14,928 nucleotides of DNA from an uncultured Collinsella sp. Lineage in GTDB: Bacteria; Actinomycetota; Coriobacteriia; Coriobacteriales; Coriobacteriaceae. The position numbers were made by a program, and so were the translations under genes. Positions 13,770 through 14,928 of the stretch are shown one piece after another (position 1 is the stretch's first letter; every line of letters begins with the position of its first letter). The notes under the pieces were generated by a model, which was given only the letters and a program-made list of their open reading frames with translations, did not search any database and was not told where the DNA came from. The stretch spans positions 1-14,928 of the forward strand of contig CAADVJ010000183.1 in assembly GCA_900752475.1 (NCBI GenBank). The letters run 5' to 3'.

Positions 13770-14003
13770 AAGTAGATCGAGCATATGAAGTTTGAGTTTT
13801 AGCGTGTAAGAGAAGGAAGATCGGCAAAGTACAACCCCAAACGCAATGACAACTTAATGAGGTGACTGCCACATGTGAGGCACCCAGGGCATTGCTGTCT
13901 CGATTTTGAGCACGATGCCTTCCGCCTTGCATGGGCCGTTCCATCCCGCCCCTGCAGCAACTGCCTCACGGGCTCATTGAAAACCGCATAGCACCCCAAC
14001 GTC

Positions 14004-14039
14004 AGCACATCACCCACGGCAAGCACATCACTCACGACA
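14004..14039 (+). repeat. Two 18-base tandem repeats in a C/A-rich leader
   Basis: AGCACATCACCCACGGCA (14004-14021) is followed directly by AGCACATCACTCACGACA (14022-14039), differing at two bases. Looser CACATCA and GAACATCA copies continue to about 14072. The stretch is almost free of G and so should be unstructured as RNA just before the ribosome site of the next gene. Confidence 0.5.
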
Positions 14040-14086
14040 ACCAACACATCAACAAACAGCACGAACATCAACCGATTGGAGAAGCT

Positions 14087-14896
14087 ATGACAAACCACCA
14101 CGCTGAAGACAGCGATAAGAAAAGCATTCTGGATGCCCGAATTGAGCGAGCATATGCAAACGAATATGATGCCGCCTTTGCCGCCGCGACCATCAAGAAC
14201 CACGCGTCGCTACCGCTCGCGACGATCTTGGCCGACCATCCTCAACTGCTGAAGCGCTGCACAAAGATCATGGGCGACCCCGACATTCGCAAGCTGACAG
14301 ACCCCTATGCCCCAAAACGCGACAACGATTCGCACGTTCTTACCGTAGGCTGCCTAGCCCATATGCTTACGGCGCTCGACACGAAACTCAAGCTCGAATG
14401 GGAACCCGACGAGCGTCATGAACTCGAAAGCAAGCGGAACACCCTGCGCACCGCACTGTTCCTTCCGCTGGACGGCCTCAAGCGCTGCAACGTCGAGCTC
14501 AATACACAGGCGCGGCAAAAGCCCGGGACCACGGGGCAGAAAACTCCAAGACCCCATGCGGCCATCGTCGACCGCAACCGATATAACCGCATGACCGCGC
14601 ACTTTTCCGCCGAGGGAGCAGCCATAAGGACGCTGATCGATCTGCTGTGCCTCCTGAGCATCAACGAGCTATTTGAGGGCTATCTCGCCCTTGTTCCCGC
14701 GACGGCACCCAAGTCGGTAGCAAAGATCATCGAGACCTGCAGACGCCAGTTTGAGCGCCATCGCAATGGCAGCGAGATGAACGCCAGCATCGCGCAGTAC
14801 TACGCGGCTCATTACAAAAATGACGGATGTGCCCCTGTCGAGCATCAGCTGCGGCTCCCCTACACCACGCCCGCCGCAACGCTCCACCGCTTTTGA
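14087..14896 (+). CDS. Unknown 269-residue soluble protein
   Basis: I do not recognise this protein. It starts at ATG 14087 with GGAG 5 bases ahead. It appears cytosolic: no signal peptide, and only one mildly hydrophobic stretch (IRTLIDLLCLLSINELFEGYLAL, roughly residues 181-203 of the chain, shown here in part only as IRTLIDLLCLLS). The first third is helical and charged (KKSILDARIERAYANEYDAA); a middle Pro/Gln/Lys-rich linker (GTTGQKTPRPH) separates two helical halves; the C-terminus is Tyr/Pro-rich (LRLPYTTPAATLHRF). No catalytic motif, Cys cluster or repeat is visible. Codon use looks like the neighbours. The long upstream gap and C/A-rich leader suggest a single-gene unit with its own control. 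It may be a lineage-restricted protein. Confidence 0.65.
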   Translation: MTNHHAEDSDKKSILDARIERAYANEYDAAFAAATIKNHASLPLATILADHPQLLKRCTKIMGDPDIRKLTDPYAPKRDNDSHVLTVGCLAHMLTALDTKLKLEWEPDERHELESKRNTLRTALFLPLDGLKRCNVELNTQARQKPGTTGQKTPRPHAAIVDRNRYNRMTAHFSAEGAAIRTLIDLLCLLSINELFEGYLALVPATAPKSVAKIIETCRRQFERHRNGSEMNASIAQYYAAHYKNDGCAPVEHQLRLPYTTPAATLHRF

Positions 14897-14928
14897 GCCT
14901 TTGGTGCCTGCGAGCCGCCCCAACAAGC

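Larger units (their letters stand above)
13599..14086. other. 488-base gap between divergent genes; no convincing gene
   Basis: Holds the Cof gene ribosome site and weak promoter region at the left, an A-rich patch (13697-13750) with TTGTAA (13716) and TATAAG (13737) at poor spacing, a short hairpin at 13753-13766, and then a C/A-rich leader from about 13985. An in-frame upstream extension of the unknown protein from ATG 13931 has no ribosome site and would code a His-rich stretch (QHITHGKHITHDNQH). A minus-strand open frame over 13799-14203 lacks a ribosome site and family features. An RNA gene is possible, but I cannot name one. Confidence 0.5.

Noticed and set aside
14004..14072. Possible CRISPR-like array
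   Set aside because: Repeats are adjacent, 18 bases, without spacers, and degrade quickly; no cas genes.
13799..14203. 134-codon minus-strand frame with a hydrophobic middle
   Set aside because: No ribosome site; the hydrophobic run is only the antisense of the His-rich repeat leader.
1..14928. tRNA, rRNA, insertion sequence transposase or phage genes
   Set aside because: None seen on either strand; the only mobile-looking feature is the non-coding element at 4828-5058.

Overview
The window looks like a piece of a Gram-positive, GC-rich gut actinobacterial chromosome. Collinsella or a close Coriobacteriia relative is my best guess, inferred from codon use, strong AGGAGG-type ribosome sites, gene content and a 30-base intergenic repeat that I recall from that genus but could not search. 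The frame is 14,928 bases, with twelve confident protein genes, one tiny peptide gene, and one 3'-truncated gene at the left edge.

Left part (1-4821). A nearly complete ABC-F ATPase of the EttA type runs leftward off the edge. Next to it is a leftward sdpR-sdpI pair (autorepressor plus membrane protein of the SdpI immunity/signalling family) ending in a good intrinsic terminator. Divergent from sdpR is a compact unlisted locus (about 2853-3139). It has a LexA-like box on a promoter, a 28-residue hydrophobic peptide with a strong ribosome site, a 12-base inverted repeat that would join the two ends of its mRNA, and a promoter on the opposite strand firing an antisense RNA into it. Together this looks like a TisB-like SOS-controlled type I toxin-antitoxin module and is the most interesting thing in the window. 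A rightward tcdA-tatD pair (tRNA ct6A dehydratase and TatD metal-dependent nuclease) follows.

Convergent junction (4822-5100). Between tatD and the leftward catabolic operon lies a 231-base element bounded by perfect 30-base inverted repeats. It contains a two-way terminator and a 21-base near-palindrome, and is followed by a 13-bp GC hairpin.

Catabolic operon (5101-11881, leftward). In transcription order: a DcuC/YfcC-superfamily transporter, a YtcJ-like amidohydrolase, a FrlC-like epimerase, a FrlB-like SIS deglycase and a FrlD-like PfkB kinase, with a GntR/UTRA regulator gene just upstream. This is a fructoselysine-type Amadori compound pathway: import, possible amide trimming, epimerisation, 6-phosphorylation, and cleavage to glucose 6-phosphate plus amine. 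The cluster mixes the E. coli frl enzyme set with a transporter of the type found in the Salmonella fra locus.

Right part (12032-14928). Two leftward HAD phosphatase genes (a beta-phosphoglucomutase-like protein and a Cof-type phosphatase) are separated by an intrinsic terminator. After about 490 bases without a convincing gene comes a rightward 269-residue protein that I do not recognise, preceded by a C/A-rich leader with short tandem repeats.
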